A stretch of DNA of 64,000 nt from Candidatus Thermofonsia Clade 1 bacterium (GCA_002794705.1 PGTK01000001.1:248001-312000); one strand, 5' to 3'. Counted from the stretch's first letter, positions 23,966 to 34,587 are shown. Translations and numbers: made by a program. The notes: generated by a model not told the origin, from the sequence alone.

Positions 23966-26671
23966 ATGCGCGGAGAGCTGGTTGCCCTTGACCTTGAGAC
24001 GACGGGACTCGATCCCGCCGACGCGCACATCATCGAGATCGGCGCGGCAAAGTTCCGCGATGGCGCGATCCTAGCGACCTATAGCACGCTGGTCAACCCG
24101 TCGGTGAGCATCCCCTCGCGTGTGACCGAGATCACGGGCATTCGCAATGAGGATATGATCGGCGCGCCCAAACTGGAGCAGGTCTTGCCCGCTTTGCAAG
24201 CCTTCGTGGGCGATTCAGTCCTAGTGGGGCATAGCATCGAGTTCGATCTGCGCTTTTTGCACAAGCAGCGGCTGTTCACGGCGCACCAAGCTGTGGATAC
24301 CTACGAACTTGCCTCTGTTTTGTTGCCGACCGCTGACCGCTACAACCTGAACGCGCTCATGCAGCTGTTCAACATTGCGCCGGAGGGCGATTACCATCGT
24401 GCGCTGACCGATGCTATCGCCTGTGGCAGGCTTTACTATGCGCTGTGGAATAAACTGCTCACGTTGCCGTTGAATCTGCTGCGTGAGATCGCGCTTTTGG
24501 CTGCGCCGTTAGCGTGGCGCGGGACGTTGCCCTTTGAGGCGGCGCTGCGCGAGCGCCAAACTGATCCGCTAAGCCTTGCCGATCCGTTAGAGGGCGCTTT
24601 CCATGCTGCACCAGAACAGGCGCCTCTCGCGCTGCAGAGCGAGTTGCCATCGCCACAGCTGGAGCCGCTCTCGCCGCTCGTGAATGCCTTTGAGTCGGCG
24701 CATTTCTTGATGTTTGAGGGCGTGCCAAGCACCGAGCCGCCATACCTTGAATTAGCGGCGCGCTGGGCACTCCAGCACGCTGAGCCTGTTGTGATCGCCT
24801 ATGGCAGTGAGGCGCTTTATCAGCAACTGCGCGAGCGTGCAATCCCTGCCTTACAGGCGCGCTATCCTGCTCTGCGAGCGCATTTTTTGCACAAACGCGC
24901 TGACTATTTGTGTCCAGAGCGCTTGCAAATTCTCAGACGGCAAGGCGCGCAGAGTGTAGAAGAGATGCGCCTCTTGGCAAAGACGCTGATCTGGCTCTGG
25001 GAGGGCAGAGCTGAGCGGGCGCAGCAGCCCTCCATTCGTGGGAGTGGAGAGTATGTGGCTTGGGCGCAACTGAACGCCGAAGCTGAGAGCTGCACGGCTG
25101 AGCGCTGTCAGAGTCAGATGGGCGGGCGTTGTCCTATGCATCGAGATCGGCGTTTAGCCGCGCAGGCGCACTTGATCATTGTTGATCACGGCACGTTAGC
25201 GGCTGAAATCAGTGAGCGCGATCCGCTCTTGCCGTCGTTTGAGCGCTTGATCGCCGATGAAGCCAATTGGCTGGAAGACCTTGCCACTGAAAGTCAGCAC
25301 ACGCGCCTTGATGCAGCGCGCCTGAAGCGCCAATTGGCTGAAATTAACAGCGCGCAGCATGGCTTGATTGGCGATATTTTGGCAGAGGCGAAAGGCAAGT
25401 TGCCGCCCAAGCCCGATCTCAACTTGACGCGCTTTTGTGGCAACCTTGCCGATGCTGCCGCCCAGACCCCTTATCATTTGGAGAACCTGTTCCGCGCTTT
25501 GCAAGCCTTCTTCGAGGCGACCACCGACACGCCACTCGGCGAGTACGGCTTGACGATCCGCTTAACCGATGAGATGCGCCACAAAGCCGCTTTCGGACAG
25601 GTGCGCGCCGCTTGGAGTATTTTGGGTCAGTTTACGCAGGCGTTGGCTGAGGCGTTAGCGCAACTGGCAAAACAGCTGGTCATCTATCATGAGAAATATG
25701 CCTTAGCGCGCCAACTTGCTTTTCGCACAGAAGGCACGGCGCATATGGTGCAGCGCTTGCACGAGCTGCTAGAGGCGTGCATCAGCGGCACGCGCCCTGA
25801 ATTTGTCTTTTGGGCGGAGCTGAGCGCAGAGCCGAATCGGGGCAAGCGCCTGACTTTGCACAGCGCGCCCCTGCAGCCCGGCGCGCTGCTCCAGACTCAT
25901 TTGTGGCGTAAATTGGAGACTGCTGTGATCAGCGGCACGGCTTTGCGAGTCGGCGACGATTTCAGCTATCTGCGGCAGCGCCTCGGCTTGCCGCCTCAAA
26001 CGCTGACCTACGTGCAGCCTGCTCGCGAGCCACAAGCGCGCCATACCTTGATCATTCTACCGACCGACGCCCCAGAACCCGCTGAAGGTGAGCGTTACTT
26101 GCGCTATTTGGAGCGCGCCGTGATCGAATTAGCGGTCGCAGCAGACGGGCGTCTGTTGGCGCTGTTCAGCAGCTTTACGCAGCTGCGTCAATTGGCACAG
26201 ACCATTGCAGCGCGCCTGCGCTTGGGCGATTTGAGCGTGCTGGATCAATCTGATGGGAGCAGTCAGGGCGCTTTGCTGGAGACGTTCCGTGCTTTGGGCA
26301 GGAAAGCTGTCTTGTTGGGCGTGCGCGGCGCATGGGATGACGTCACTTTTGGTGAGGATGAGTTGCGCGCTGTGCTGCTCACGCGCCTGCCTTTTGCTGT
26401 GCCAAACGATCCGCTGTTCCTAGCGCGTGGTGAAAGCTATGAGAATGCTTTTCAGCACTATGCTGTGCCTTCAGCCGTGCTGCGCTTCCGCCAGACCGTA
26501 GGTAGGCTGATCGGGGAGCGACGCCGGCACCATGTGCTAGTCATCCTTGATAGGCGCATGATCAGCCGTGACTATGCGCAGCTATTCCTCGATAGTTTGC
26601 CGCCTAGCATGATTGAGCGCGTGCCATTGACAGAGATGGCACAGCTAGTGCGCACATGGCTTGCCGATTAG
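23966..26671 (+). CDS. DnaQ-type 3'-5' exonuclease fused to a DinG/XPD-like domain with eroded helicase motifs
   Basis: Protein of 901 residues from the ATG at 23966. The N-terminal DEDDh exonuclease (about 1-165) is intact: DLETTG, GHSIEFDL and HRALTDA. The DinG-like part keeps the four cysteines expected for the iron-sulfur domain (YLCPERL, SCTAERC, GGRCPM). However, the Walker A place reads FEGVPSTEPP (residues 250-259) with no GKT/S, the DEAH box is DEAN (431-434), the FWEGVD motif is AWDDVT and the last motif is QTVGRLIG. ATP-driven unwinding is therefore unlikely. An open frame extends upstream to 23807, but its sequence is not domain-like. The 3' end overlaps the convergent GT2 gene by 4 nt. 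Confidence 0.85.
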   Translation: MRGELVALDLETTGLDPADAHIIEIGAAKFRDGAILATYSTLVNPSVSIPSRVTEITGIRNEDMIGAPKLEQVLPALQAFVGDSVLVGHSIEFDLRFLHKQRLFTAHQAVDTYELASVLLPTADRYNLNALMQLFNIAPEGDYHRALTDAIACGRLYYALWNKLLTLPLNLLREIALLAAPLAWRGTLPFEAALRERQTDPLSLADPLEGAFHAAPEQAPLALQSELPSPQLEPLSPLVNAFESAHFLMFEGVPSTEPPYLELAARWALQHAEPVVIAYGSEALYQQLRERAIPALQARYPALRAHFLHKRADYLCPERLQILRRQGAQSVEEMRLLAKTLIWLWEGRAERAQQPSIRGSGEYVAWAQLNAEAESCTAERCQSQMGGRCPMHRDRRLAAQAHLIIVDHGTLAAEISERDPLLPSFERLIADEANWLEDLATESQHTRLDAARLKRQLAEINSAQHGLIGDILAEAKGKLPPKPDLNLTRFCGNLADAAAQTPYHLENLFRALQAFFEATTDTPLGEYGLTIRLTDEMRHKAAFGQVRAAWSILGQFTQALAEALAQLAKQLVIYHEKYALARQLAFRTEGTAHMVQRLHELLEACISGTRPEFVFWAELSAEPNRGKRLTLHSAPLQPGALLQTHLWRKLETAVISGTALRVGDDFSYLRQRLGLPPQTLTYVQPAREPQARHTLIILPTDAPEPAEGERYLRYLERAVIELAVAADGRLLALFSSFTQLRQLAQTIAARLRLGDLSVLDQSDGSSQGALLETFRALGRKAVLLGVRGAWDDVTFGEDELRAVLLTRLPFAVPNDPLFLARGESYENAFQHYAVPSAVLRFRQTVGRLIGERRRHHVLVILDRRMISRDYAQLFLDSLPPSMIERVPLTEMAQLVRTWLAD

Positions 26672-27582
26672 CGTTCCGTCATGTAGGCGCGAATGGTGTG
26701 CAAGATCACGCCTGTGAAAATGGCGAACACGCCGATGATACACAGCGTGATCGCAATTAGCGCCGTGCCAAGCGCGAGAGATGAATACGTATTGTAGGTC
26801 GAGACCACGCTCGCGCCCAGTATCAAGCCTATCAGAATGGCTAACATGCCCGTGACGCCGAAGAAAAAGAGCGGACGGTGCTGTCCGACAAGGCGCAACA
26901 CGCCCGTCAAGACCTGGAAGCCGTGCGCAAATGGGTTGCGTTTGGGCTTTTCATCGTAGTTGACGCGAATCGGCACCTCAAGCGCTTGAAGATTGTGTTG
27001 ACGCATCAAGAATTGCATTTCAGACTCAACCGAAAAGCCGCGTGAGGTGAAGTTCATCAGGCTGAGCGCCCGTTGTGAGAGCGCTCGAAAGCCGCTCTGC
27101 GAATCTGAGAGCGCCACGCCTGAGGCGGCATTTGTTAAAGCTGTGAGCGCCTGCTGCCCGATGATCCGCCAGCGCGGCGTGTTGCTGGCTAAGCCCATGA
27201 AGCGCGAGCCGACTACCAAATCGGCAGCGCCGCGTTGAATTGGCTCTAACAAGCGCGGAATATCGTTCGGATCGTGCTGTCCGTCGCCATCAAGCAGGAT
27301 GACAGCAGCGGCGTTGCGTGCTTGCGCAGCCGCCAGACCTGTGTTCAGCGCCGCCGCCTTGCCGCTATTGGCTTGGCGGATAACTTCAGCGCCCGCCGCC
27401 TCTGCCAACCATGCTGTCTCATCTTGTGAGCCGTCATCTACCACGATCACGTGATCTACATGGCGGCGCGCCTTCAGAACCACGCTGGCAATGAAGCGAT
27501 CCTCATTGAAAGCAGGGATAACCGCGATGAGCGGCGCGGCAAGCGCATTTTTCGCTTGTTGGAGAGTCTCTTGGCTAACCAT
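26668..27582 (-). CDS. GT2 glycosyltransferase with C-terminal membrane helices (dolichol-phosphate-mannose-synthase-like)
   Basis: Protein of 304 residues. The GT-A domain begins LIAVIPAFNEDRFIASVVLKA; the nucleotide-sugar binding acidic motifs are VVDDGSQDE and LLDGDGQHDPNDI. Two hydrophobic helices at about 232-295 (FFFGVTGMLAILIGLILGA and ALIAITLCIIGVFAIFTGVIL) anchor it. Such enzymes make polyprenyl-phosphate sugars for GT-C enzymes such as the one at 10414-12033. No good Shine-Dalgarno is seen; a TAAAAT -10 lies 9-14 nt before the ATG, so the mRNA may be nearly leaderless. Confidence 0.82.
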   Translation of the reverse strand: MVSQETLQQAKNALAAPLIAVIPAFNEDRFIASVVLKARRHVDHVIVVDDGSQDETAWLAEAAGAEVIRQANSGKAAALNTGLAAAQARNAAAVILLDGDGQHDPNDIPRLLEPIQRGAADLVVGSRFMGLASNTPRWRIIGQQALTALTNAASGVALSDSQSGFRALSQRALSLMNFTSRGFSVESEMQFLMRQHNLQALEVPIRVNYDEKPKRNPFAHGFQVLTGVLRLVGQHRPLFFFGVTGMLAILIGLILGASVVSTYNTYSSLALGTALIAITLCIIGVFAIFTGVILHTIRAYMTER

Positions 27583-27590
27583 GGCTGCCT

Positions 27591-27596
27591 ATTTTA
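27591..27596 (-). promoter_or_regulatory. -10 element placing transcription almost at the GT2 start codon
   Basis: TAAAAT on the minus strand ends 8 nt before the ATG at 27582. Transcription would begin within about 2 nt of the start codon, in line with the missing ribosome site. Confidence 0.35.
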
Positions 27597-27725
27597 CCAT
27601 GCTGCAGGCAATTCAGCACAACAGCGCTCTTGCGCCCCTCAAACACGCTTGAAATGAATGATCGGGAAAGCTACAAATCCTTACAGACTCCCTACATTCT
27701 ACGACAATGCCCTTCACAGGCTCTG

Positions 27726-27734
27726 TGGTATGAT
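27726..27734 (+). promoter_or_regulatory. Extended -10 promoter for the TadE/TadG locus
   Basis: TGG-TATGAT forms an extended -10 about 85 nt upstream of the first TadE-like gene. No good -35 was found. This is the only promoter-like site seen before the three-gene surface locus. Confidence 0.35.
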
Positions 27735-27818
27735 GTTTGCAGCAGTATTCTATCAGGCAATCATTCGCGTGGCATCGGCAAGACGCCGAACCGAAGGCAG
27801 CTTATTTGAGGGATGCTT

Positions 27819-29015
27819 ATGCAAAAAACGTTGAAACAGCTCATCAACGTTCTTGATGGAAAGCCCAATGCCGCCAAAGGGCAAAGCCTAGTCGAATCGG
27901 CGATCACCTTTCCGATCCTGATTCTGATGGTGCTGGGCTTGGCTGAGATGGGCTTTGCCATGAATTACTATCTGACCATGCTCGACCTGGTGCGCGAGGC
28001 AGGGCGGCGCGGCGCTAATCTCAGCCCTGTGTTCTGGGATGAGAGAGATACGCGCAATTACAATCGCCTAGACTGTGATACGTTCATCCCGCCGCCGGGT
28101 GGGGCGCATCTCTTCAACCTAGGCGATAACCTGAACCAAAACCGCCAAGTGCCACGCGGACCAGATGCAGCACGCTATGGCTATGTTGTCGGTCCTGAAG
28201 GCGCTTTTGGCTTCTTCGATGGTATCGTCTGCCAGATCATCTTAAGTATGCCGCCGATGGAGTTCGAAGACTTGCGTCCATGGGGCTCTGACGGACGCAC
28301 GCCGCCTACCAACCCTGATCGCAGCGCCGAGTTCACCAGAAACGACATTGTCGTCTCAGCTTTTTCGTACACCATGATGGATTTCAATAAGCCCTTCAAA
28401 GATGCTGTGCCGGGCGGCGTGCGCGGACCAACTGTGCCAAGCAACGGCTTGTACGTTCGCATTACAGGTCGCTACCCACGCGATAATCGCTATTGCACCA
28501 CAGCTGATGGCAGCGGCGATGACCGCGATCCCTTTGATTACAAAACGCCCGATCTCTACTCAGCGTGGCGGCGCGGGCGTCCGGCCGATCTAGATGAGCT
28601 AGGTTACGGCATTCCCATAACAGATCCGCGCTACAACAGCGCACGGACTAACATCACTTCAGAATCGCAGGGCATTCGCGGTTTTGTCTTCACAGGCAAC
28701 GCTGTTGGCACTGTGAACCCTAGCAACCCGAACGATTATTGCCTTGGCTCACGCTTTACGGTCCAAGAGGTTGAAGCGCGGCTGAATGCTACGCTCTCCA
28801 CAATGGGACTTGACGCCTACCGACCGAACGGCGGTTTGGTCTTGGTCGAGATGTTCTGGCAGTACCACCCGCGTTTCTTCCAGCCGGTTGGCGTGATGTT
28901 AGGCGGTGGCATTGACGGATCGCTCGTTAACAATCCCGTTTTCCATGTCTATGCTTTCTTCCCGGCACCCGGCGCCCAAGCAACTTTCACGCCTGAGACA
29001 ATGACCGGGAACTAA
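27819..29015 (+). CDS. TadE-like surface protein
   Basis: Protein of 398 residues. The N-terminus has the TadE/pseudopilin-like signature GQSLVESAITFPILILMVLGLAEMGFAMNYYLTML (a GQSLVE motif, then one transmembrane helix, about 22-55). The remaining about 340 residues are extracytoplasmic and unlike ordinary TadE (about 150 residues); they are rich in Asp, Arg, Pro and Asn with no known domain. GAGGG is 6 nt before the ATG at 27819, better than the ATG at 27813. First of three genes with this N-terminal type; the TadA/B/C machinery is not in the window. Confidence 0.72.
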   Translation: MQKTLKQLINVLDGKPNAAKGQSLVESAITFPILILMVLGLAEMGFAMNYYLTMLDLVREAGRRGANLSPVFWDERDTRNYNRLDCDTFIPPPGGAHLFNLGDNLNQNRQVPRGPDAARYGYVVGPEGAFGFFDGIVCQIILSMPPMEFEDLRPWGSDGRTPPTNPDRSAEFTRNDIVVSAFSYTMMDFNKPFKDAVPGGVRGPTVPSNGLYVRITGRYPRDNRYCTTADGSGDDRDPFDYKTPDLYSAWRRGRPADLDELGYGIPITDPRYNSARTNITSESQGIRGFVFTGNAVGTVNPSNPNDYCLGSRFTVQEVEARLNATLSTMGLDAYRPNGGLVLVEMFWQYHPRFFQPVGVMLGGGIDGSLVNNPVFHVYAFFPAPGAQATFTPETMTGN

Positions 29016-29039
29016 CTGTAAGGTAAGGAGAGAGGCTCA

Positions 29040-31751
29040 ATGCAGTCATCCTTCAATCAGTTCATTCGCTTGATGAATCGGCGTAGCCGCAATGGGCAGT
29101 CCCTGCTGATTGTGGCGTTCGCCTTCGTCGCCCTCGTTGCCTTTGTGGGCATTGCCGTAGACGTCGGTTTGATGCTGGTGCGCTACAGCACGCTTGTGCG
29201 CGCTGTGGACGCTGCAGCGATCGCCGCAGCGGGACAAATCCGCGAAGGCACAGATTACCGCACTTTGGTAGCAGCAGCACAGCAGTTTATTCGCCTGCAG
29301 GGCAACATTGAGGTCAGCAGTGTGTTTGTGGATACCTGCGAGACCGAAATGGCGGACTATGTGCGCAGGAATCCGGGGACGATTGACCCGCTACCCGCCT
29401 TGCTGAACAGCGTCCCGCCTTCGGAGCTGTGCCGCCCTGATCCGCAAAAGCTAGTGCGCGTCACAGCCCAGATGCGCTCGCCCACTACCTTTCTCTCATT
29501 CATCTGGGGTCCAGAGATCATCTTAGAGGCAAGTTCGGTCTCACAGACAGCTGTGCTAGACGTGGCACTGGTAATTGACACATCGCGCTCAATGTCTTCG
29601 GAGACATATTTTGGGCAAGTAACCTATCCAAGAATCCCTAACAATGTTGATCCTGTAGAGACGAACCGTGAGGCGCTGCGCGCTTTTCAGCCCTTCCTTG
29701 AGCTGGGCTTGCAACCTTACCCCTATCGGACGCCTAGCGATCCGCTTGATGCGCGCCCTGAAGACCCTGGAACAGGTTTAGACCCGAATGGCTTCCCAGC
29801 AATCCGCCGTGAGTGCTGGTACATGGATCCGCGTTTTGTCTGGTATGAAGCGAACTACGCCTCGAACTATGCGTGGGGCGCCTGTTGCAACGATCCCACG
29901 ACGCAGCAACCTCCGCCCTCTAGCGGGGACTACGACCGCATGAACTGGTATATCTATGACGATCCGAGCCTGCTTGAGGCGAAGATCATGACCAATGGCA
30001 TTTTGCCTACCAATCCGCCTGTGGTCGGCGGCGCCTCAAGAGTGGTGAGCGGTCTGCCAGATGGCAACTTCAGCGACTTGATCTGTCAGCCCTTTAAGAA
30101 AGTGCGCGATGCTGCCCGCCGCTTCATCAAGCGCCTTGACTTTGTTCGTGGCGACCGCTTAGTGCTGGTCACTTTTGATAATGAAGCGCGTATCATCAAG
30201 CCAAGCGACGCGCCCGGCGCACCGCCTTTTATGCTTGACAAGCTAACAGCGGTAGATACGCTCAATAGAAAGGTAGGCATCGTCGTCAATTCGACTGGGC
30301 GGCAAAGTCTGTCTGAGTGCTACACGCTGCCTTACACCTCCGCACCTGACTACATCAACCAGCGGCGTGTCCAGAGCTACTGGGTTCACTCGCAGTGCGC
30401 TGATACCGATATGGGCGGCGGCATTTTCCAAGCGCGGGCTGCCATTACCAATCCTGAGTACATTCGGCGTGAGGCGGTCTGGGTGATGGTTCTGCTGAGC
30501 GATGGTTTTCCGAACCGTACGCCTGACTACCGCTTCTTCCTAGGCAGCGGGCAAGCTGCTGGTGGCGAGGCGATGAGCGCGCCTCAGAATTGGTTGGCAG
30601 TGCCTGCTGGCTCAGGTGTGTACGGGCCAGGTACATGGAAACCTGCTGATCTTTCACCTCAAGAGATTGTGCGCTACTGCCGCTGTGAGCAGGACTTCGA
30701 CGGTGACGGTGATATAGACGACTGCCGCCAAGTTCTCAATGATATTCGTAGTGGCGTGCTCACGCGCAATGATCTATTGCCCGAAATGATCGTTGAATTG
30801 CCCGGCGGTCGCTTTGACCTCAAGTTTGGGCGCGAGCCCCAATATTGTGTTGAGGAGAATGGCTGGCCGCCACCCGACGGTCCGGAAACGCTACCGTGGG
30901 GCATCTCAAGATATGAGGACGGCAGTTATCGTGCCAGCTTTGGCTTCTGCCCGTGGTATACCTTCTGCAACCAAGCCAATGATGAACGCTGGGCTGGTCC
31001 TATCCTGCCACAATGCACGGCTAACGATACACGCCCATTCTGGTGGTCTAGCATGGTTAATCCTGCTAACGGGCTGCCCTATCAGTGGTTCGGCGAGCCT
31101 GCGCTGCCCTACTGTGTAGATGGTGACCCTGACACGCGGCACTTTTGCATGGATGAGTATGGGCGGCTGAATCTCAACGGTGGCAGATGCGATCCGCAGT
31201 ATGACCCTGATGACTACGTACGCGATCAGGCTGATTTTGCAGGCTTGATTGAGTTCAGCGATAGACAACGCGGCAACTTTATCGCCATGTTCACCATCTT
31301 CTTTGCTCAACGGGATGCGCAGGGGCGGCTTACCAACACAGCCTTTAATATCTTGGGCGTCAAGGCGCTACGCTACATTGCTGATGCTGGCGATAACGGT
31401 ATTATTGACAACCATCTGCAGGCGTGGTATCGCGCTACACGCCCAGACTTTGCACAGATGCAAGCTATGCGTAACTTGATGGGCGATGGCTACTTCCCGC
31501 CGCCCGGTCACGAGGCGTATCGCGTCGTGCGCGATGGGCGCACGATTGTAGACCCCTCGCGCCCGCCTGATCCGTGTTCGGAATATGACTACACGCATCC
31601 GCGCCTGCGCAGCGTCTTGCCCGGTGATGCTGCTTATGAAGAGGCGGCGCGAGCTAACTGTGGTCAGTTCTGGTTTGCTACCGATATCCGTGCAGTGAAC
31701 GACGCCTTCACAGAAATTGCAGGGCGGCTGTTCACACGGCTTTCACGCTAA
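29040..31751 (+). CDS. TadG-like protein with von Willebrand A domain and EF-hand-like loop
   Basis: Protein of 903 residues. The N-terminus ([33 protein letters not shown], about 18-50) is the TadG/pilus-assembly helix that keeps the rest outside the membrane. A vWA domain starts at about 173 ([15 protein letters not shown]); its MIDAS DxSxS is DTSRS at 180-184, followed by [11 protein letters not shown] calcium-loop-like [11 protein letters not shown] lies at 552-562. Cysteines are numerous, suggesting disulfides. AAGGAGAGAGG precedes the ATG. The gene begins 24 nt after the first TadE-like gene. Likely an adhesive or matrix-binding surface protein; ligand unknown. Confidence 0.75.
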   Translation: MQSSFNQFIRLMNRRSRNGQSLLIVAFAFVALVAFVGIAVDVGLMLVRYSTLVRAVDAAAIAAAGQIREGTDYRTLVAAAQQFIRLQGNIEVSSVFVDTCETEMADYVRRNPGTIDPLPALLNSVPPSELCRPDPQKLVRVTAQMRSPTTFLSFIWGPEIILEASSVSQTAVLDVALVIDTSRSMSSETYFGQVTYPRIPNNVDPVETNREALRAFQPFLELGLQPYPYRTPSDPLDARPEDPGTGLDPNGFPAIRRECWYMDPRFVWYEANYASNYAWGACCNDPTTQQPPPSSGDYDRMNWYIYDDPSLLEAKIMTNGILPTNPPVVGGASRVVSGLPDGNFSDLICQPFKKVRDAARRFIKRLDFVRGDRLVLVTFDNEARIIKPSDAPGAPPFMLDKLTAVDTLNRKVGIVVNSTGRQSLSECYTLPYTSAPDYINQRRVQSYWVHSQCADTDMGGGIFQARAAITNPEYIRREAVWVMVLLSDGFPNRTPDYRFFLGSGQAAGGEAMSAPQNWLAVPAGSGVYGPGTWKPADLSPQEIVRYCRCEQDFDGDGDIDDCRQVLNDIRSGVLTRNDLLPEMIVELPGGRFDLKFGREPQYCVEENGWPPPDGPETLPWGISRYEDGSYRASFGFCPWYTFCNQANDERWAGPILPQCTANDTRPFWWSSMVNPANGLPYQWFGEPALPYCVDGDPDTRHFCMDEYGRLNLNGGRCDPQYDPDDYVRDQADFAGLIEFSDRQRGNFIAMFTIFFAQRDAQGRLTNTAFNILGVKALRYIADAGDNGIIDNHLQAWYRATRPDFAQMQAMRNLMGDGYFPPPGHEAYRVVRDGRTIVDPSRPPDPCSEYDYTHPRLRSVLPGDAAYEEAARANCGQFWFATDIRAVNDAFTEIAGRLFTRLSR

Positions 31752-31774
31752 CGCTCAAGAGGGAAATCGCGGCT

Positions 31775-34531
31775 ATGTTCAACTTCCGCCGTCAACCGAA
31801 TGCCCCACCTTCTGCGGCACGACGCGCCCGCCGCAAAGGGCAGACCCTAGTCGAGTTTGCGCTCACACTACCAATCTTGCTTGCGCTAATGTGGGGCATC
31901 ATTGAGTTTGGGCGCATTTTCCAAGCCTGGCTGACCATCCAAAACGCTGCGCGTGCTGCTGCACGCTACGGCGTCACGGGTCGCTACGATCAAGTGCTGT
32001 TCAACAACATCAATAACCCTTGGACGCCTCATATTCCCGCTAATGTCGCAGAGCCGTGGGCAGATGGGACGGGCGGCACAGGCGCGAGTGGCGATGGTGT
32101 TCCATGCGTTGTAGGCGATCAGCGCGGGAGCTTCAACCCTGTTGGCAGCGCCATCAACGGGGATCGTTTCCGCTTCGATCGGTTCACAGGTCCAGCGTTG
32201 CCCGGCGTGGATAAGATGAACGATGAATCATTCTTCGCCTCGCGCTACAACGGCATTGACTGCGATCCGACTCTGGATGAGCACCGCTGGCTGCGCCAAG
32301 ACGTGCTGCGACTTGTCTCTATGACCACGGCAGCGCGTGTGGCAGCCGGCGGCTTGGCGCTGGAACCTTGGTATCGCATCCCCGGCACTGGGATTAACAC
32401 TGAGCCAGGCGGCGATGCCTCCATGCGACCGGGCTGGTTTCACGTCTTCGTGTGTAGCTCGCGCCCAGCAATAGGTAACGGGACGCTCATTTCCTCGCAG
32501 CCTCGCTACAGAAACGAGCTTGGGTATGTCACGAATGCTTCCAACAAAGCTGTTTACGGCTATCAGGCTGAGGGTATTCGCCTCTGTACTATCAACGAAG
32601 TGATTAAGCCTGATGGCGTAACTGACATGAATGCCCTGAACGATTACGGCGACAACCTCGATCTGCGACAGGGCATCAATCAGTTCGATCCGGGCGGTCC
32701 GGGCGACTTTGTGGAAGTGGTGGTTTACTTCAATCATCCACTTATCACGCCTCTCCCCTTTTTGGAGCGCGATGCTAATGGCGATCATCCTGCCTTCATC
32801 CGCCTTGAGGCACGCCGTACGATGATCAATGAAGTCTTCCGCTCGGCGCGTGTGCTAGAGCTGCCGCCTAGCGGTGGACCGACCTTCACGCCGTTGCCTA
32901 CACAGCCCAGAGATTTCACGCCTTCGCCCGGACCTACCGCAACGCGCACGCCTACCAGCACTTTCACGCCAACGGCTACCCCGAGCATTACGCTCACGCC
33001 CACAGCCACGCCCAGCTGTGCTAACATCCGTGTAGTGGGCGACCTGCGCTTGGAAGGCAATTTCGTGCGTGTGGATATCCAGAACGACAATCCCGGTCCG
33101 ATGTTTGTGGAGTCGATCCTAGCCGCTTGGACGAACAATCCGCTTTATCCGAACGTCTATCCCGATCAAGTCGGGCTTGTACCGCCCAATCCTTTCACGC
33201 CTTATACGCCGATCTGGACTTATGAGACGGTCTTCGCGCCTGTGCGTTCCGGCGATACCATTGACCGCAACCGCCGTGTCTGGAACAATGGCACAGCACC
33301 TAACTGGACTCATCGCGCAGTACGTGGTGAAGGCGCTGTCACAACGTGGCAGATGCGTATGGTCAATGGACCGGCGAACCTGAGCGATGCTTTCTCGCGC
33401 TTTGACTTTGCCAACTTACGCATAGTGCTGACCGAAAACGGCAATGGTGGCGGTCAGCGCTGCGAAGTCGGCTTCCCGGGCGTGCCTTCGCCTACGCCAC
33501 CTAGCCCAACACCGACTACAGCGCCCAACTGTGCGCTCTACTCGTTCACCTTCCAGACCTTCCAGACCTTCGGCGTTGTGCGTTTCCAGTTCACCCATAA
33601 CGACCTAGCCTACGGTCGTCCGGTCTCTATCGTTGGCTTTGACCTACACTGGAGACGCTACTTCGTCGGAATGTCTCTACCGCGTGTAGCAGCTAAAGGC
33701 GCGAGTGCCTTCTCAACCGATACCGTCACCATGTGGGAGCAAAATCCAGGCGCCACGACTTCACCCACCATTGGGCGCTCTACCGATGCTGAGTGGCGCA
33801 CCTCGCCCTTCTTCGAGGTTGGCACTTCGCATCCCTTCTGGGTGGACTTTGACGGCACGAACCAGAACCTGCAATCGCAGTTCCCAGGTCTTGTGTTCGT
33901 CTCAGACTTCAATAACTCATCCGTGACGCTTGATAATGGCTGCGTGATCGTTATCCCGCCAGCGGCAACGCCCATCGGCACAGCGACCTTCACGCCGACG
34001 CCCTCGCGCACCCCGACCTTCACGCCGTCGTTCACGTTCACGCCATCTAACACACCGACGCGCACAAATACGCCCACGCGTACGAATACGCCCACGCGTA
34101 CGAATACGCCCACGCCAACTTTCACGCCCTCACGCACGCTGACGCCCTCGCGTACGCCAACCTTCACAGCGACTTTCACGCCGTCTATCACACTGACGCC
34201 CTCACATACGTTCACGCCCTCGCGCACGTTCACGCCATCTAACACGCCGACGCGCACGCCAACGTTCACGCCGACGGCAACGTTCACACCGACTGCCACG
34301 CGCACGCCCACACAGACACCGTCGCGTACGCTCACGCCGTCTATCACGCCGACGCCGTCCCAGACAGCGACGCGCACGCCAACGCGCACGCCTTCAGCTA
34401 CGGCAACTAGAACGGCGACGCCAACTCCCACTGTGACGCAGCCGGCAACAGCGACTCCAACGCCCAGCCGGACGAACACGCCACGCCCCACGGATACACC
34501 ACTGCCCGCGTGCTGGCCGTTCTGCCCGTGA
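31775..34531 (+). CDS. TadE-like surface protein with Thr/Pro-rich stalks
   Basis: Protein of 918 residues. A basic leader is followed by [25 protein letters not shown] (TadE motif, about 24-50). Next is an ectodomain to about 370, a first Thr/Pro-rich linker (about 370-412), a beta-type domain (about 413-560), a short second linker, another beta-type domain (about 585-728) and a long C-terminal Thr/Pro/Ser/Arg-rich stalk (about 730-907) ending [12 protein letters not shown]. The stalk is built from a TFTPT/SRTPT pattern. GAGGG stands 12 nt before the ATG. Third gene of the locus; a terminator follows. The N-terminus is anchored, so the stalk would project the C-terminal end or span the envelope. 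Confidence 0.72.
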   Translation: MFNFRRQPNAPPSAARRARRKGQTLVEFALTLPILLALMWGIIEFGRIFQAWLTIQNAARAAARYGVTGRYDQVLFNNINNPWTPHIPANVAEPWADGTGGTGASGDGVPCVVGDQRGSFNPVGSAINGDRFRFDRFTGPALPGVDKMNDESFFASRYNGIDCDPTLDEHRWLRQDVLRLVSMTTAARVAAGGLALEPWYRIPGTGINTEPGGDASMRPGWFHVFVCSSRPAIGNGTLISSQPRYRNELGYVTNASNKAVYGYQAEGIRLCTINEVIKPDGVTDMNALNDYGDNLDLRQGINQFDPGGPGDFVEVVVYFNHPLITPLPFLERDANGDHPAFIRLEARRTMINEVFRSARVLELPPSGGPTFTPLPTQPRDFTPSPGPTATRTPTSTFTPTATPSITLTPTATPSCANIRVVGDLRLEGNFVRVDIQNDNPGPMFVESILAAWTNNPLYPNVYPDQVGLVPPNPFTPYTPIWTYETVFAPVRSGDTIDRNRRVWNNGTAPNWTHRAVRGEGAVTTWQMRMVNGPANLSDAFSRFDFANLRIVLTENGNGGGQRCEVGFPGVPSPTPPSPTPTTAPNCALYSFTFQTFQTFGVVRFQFTHNDLAYGRPVSIVGFDLHWRRYFVGMSLPRVAAKGASAFSTDTVTMWEQNPGATTSPTIGRSTDAEWRTSPFFEVGTSHPFWVDFDGTNQNLQSQFPGLVFVSDFNNSSVTLDNGCVIVIPPAATPIGTATFTPTPSRTPTFTPSFTFTPSNTPTRTNTPTRTNTPTRTNTPTPTFTPSRTLTPSRTPTFTATFTPSITLTPSHTFTPSRTFTPSNTPTRTPTFTPTATFTPTATRTPTQTPSRTLTPSITPTPSQTATRTPTRTPSATATRTATPTPTVTQPATATPTPSRTNTPRPTDTPLPACWPFCP
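33970..34500 (+). repeat. Degenerate tandem repeat encoding the Thr/Pro-rich stalk
   Basis: About 530 bp of short repeats based on an acgcc-rich 6- to 18-nt unit. The clearest part is an 18-nt unit (ACGCGTACGAATACGCCC) present twice exactly at 34076-34093 and 34094-34111, with a two-mismatch copy at 34058-34075. Each encodes TRTNTP. The array is in frame throughout, so length changes by slippage would keep the frame. Confidence 0.85.
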
Positions 34532-34550
34532 TTGGCTAGAGAAGAACAAC

Positions 34551-34587
34551 AGGCGGCAGGGAGAAATTCCCTGCCGCCTTTGTTTTT
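34551..34587 (+). terminator. Rho-independent terminator of the TadE/TadG locus
   Basis: AGGCGGCAGGGA (34551-34562) pairs perfectly with TCCCTGCCGCCT (34568-34579) around a 5-nt loop, followed by TTTGTTTTT (34579-34587). It lies 20 nt after the stop of the stalk protein. Confidence 0.88.

Noticed and set aside
33658..34491. Long minus-strand frame (277 residues, Val/Gly-rich)
   Set aside because: It is the antisense of the Thr/Pro repeat stalk; the low-complexity Val-Gly composition is what that repeat gives in reverse.
33970..34500. CRISPR array
   Set aside because: The repeats are contiguous, short and in frame with no unique spacers; they encode a Thr/Pro stalk.
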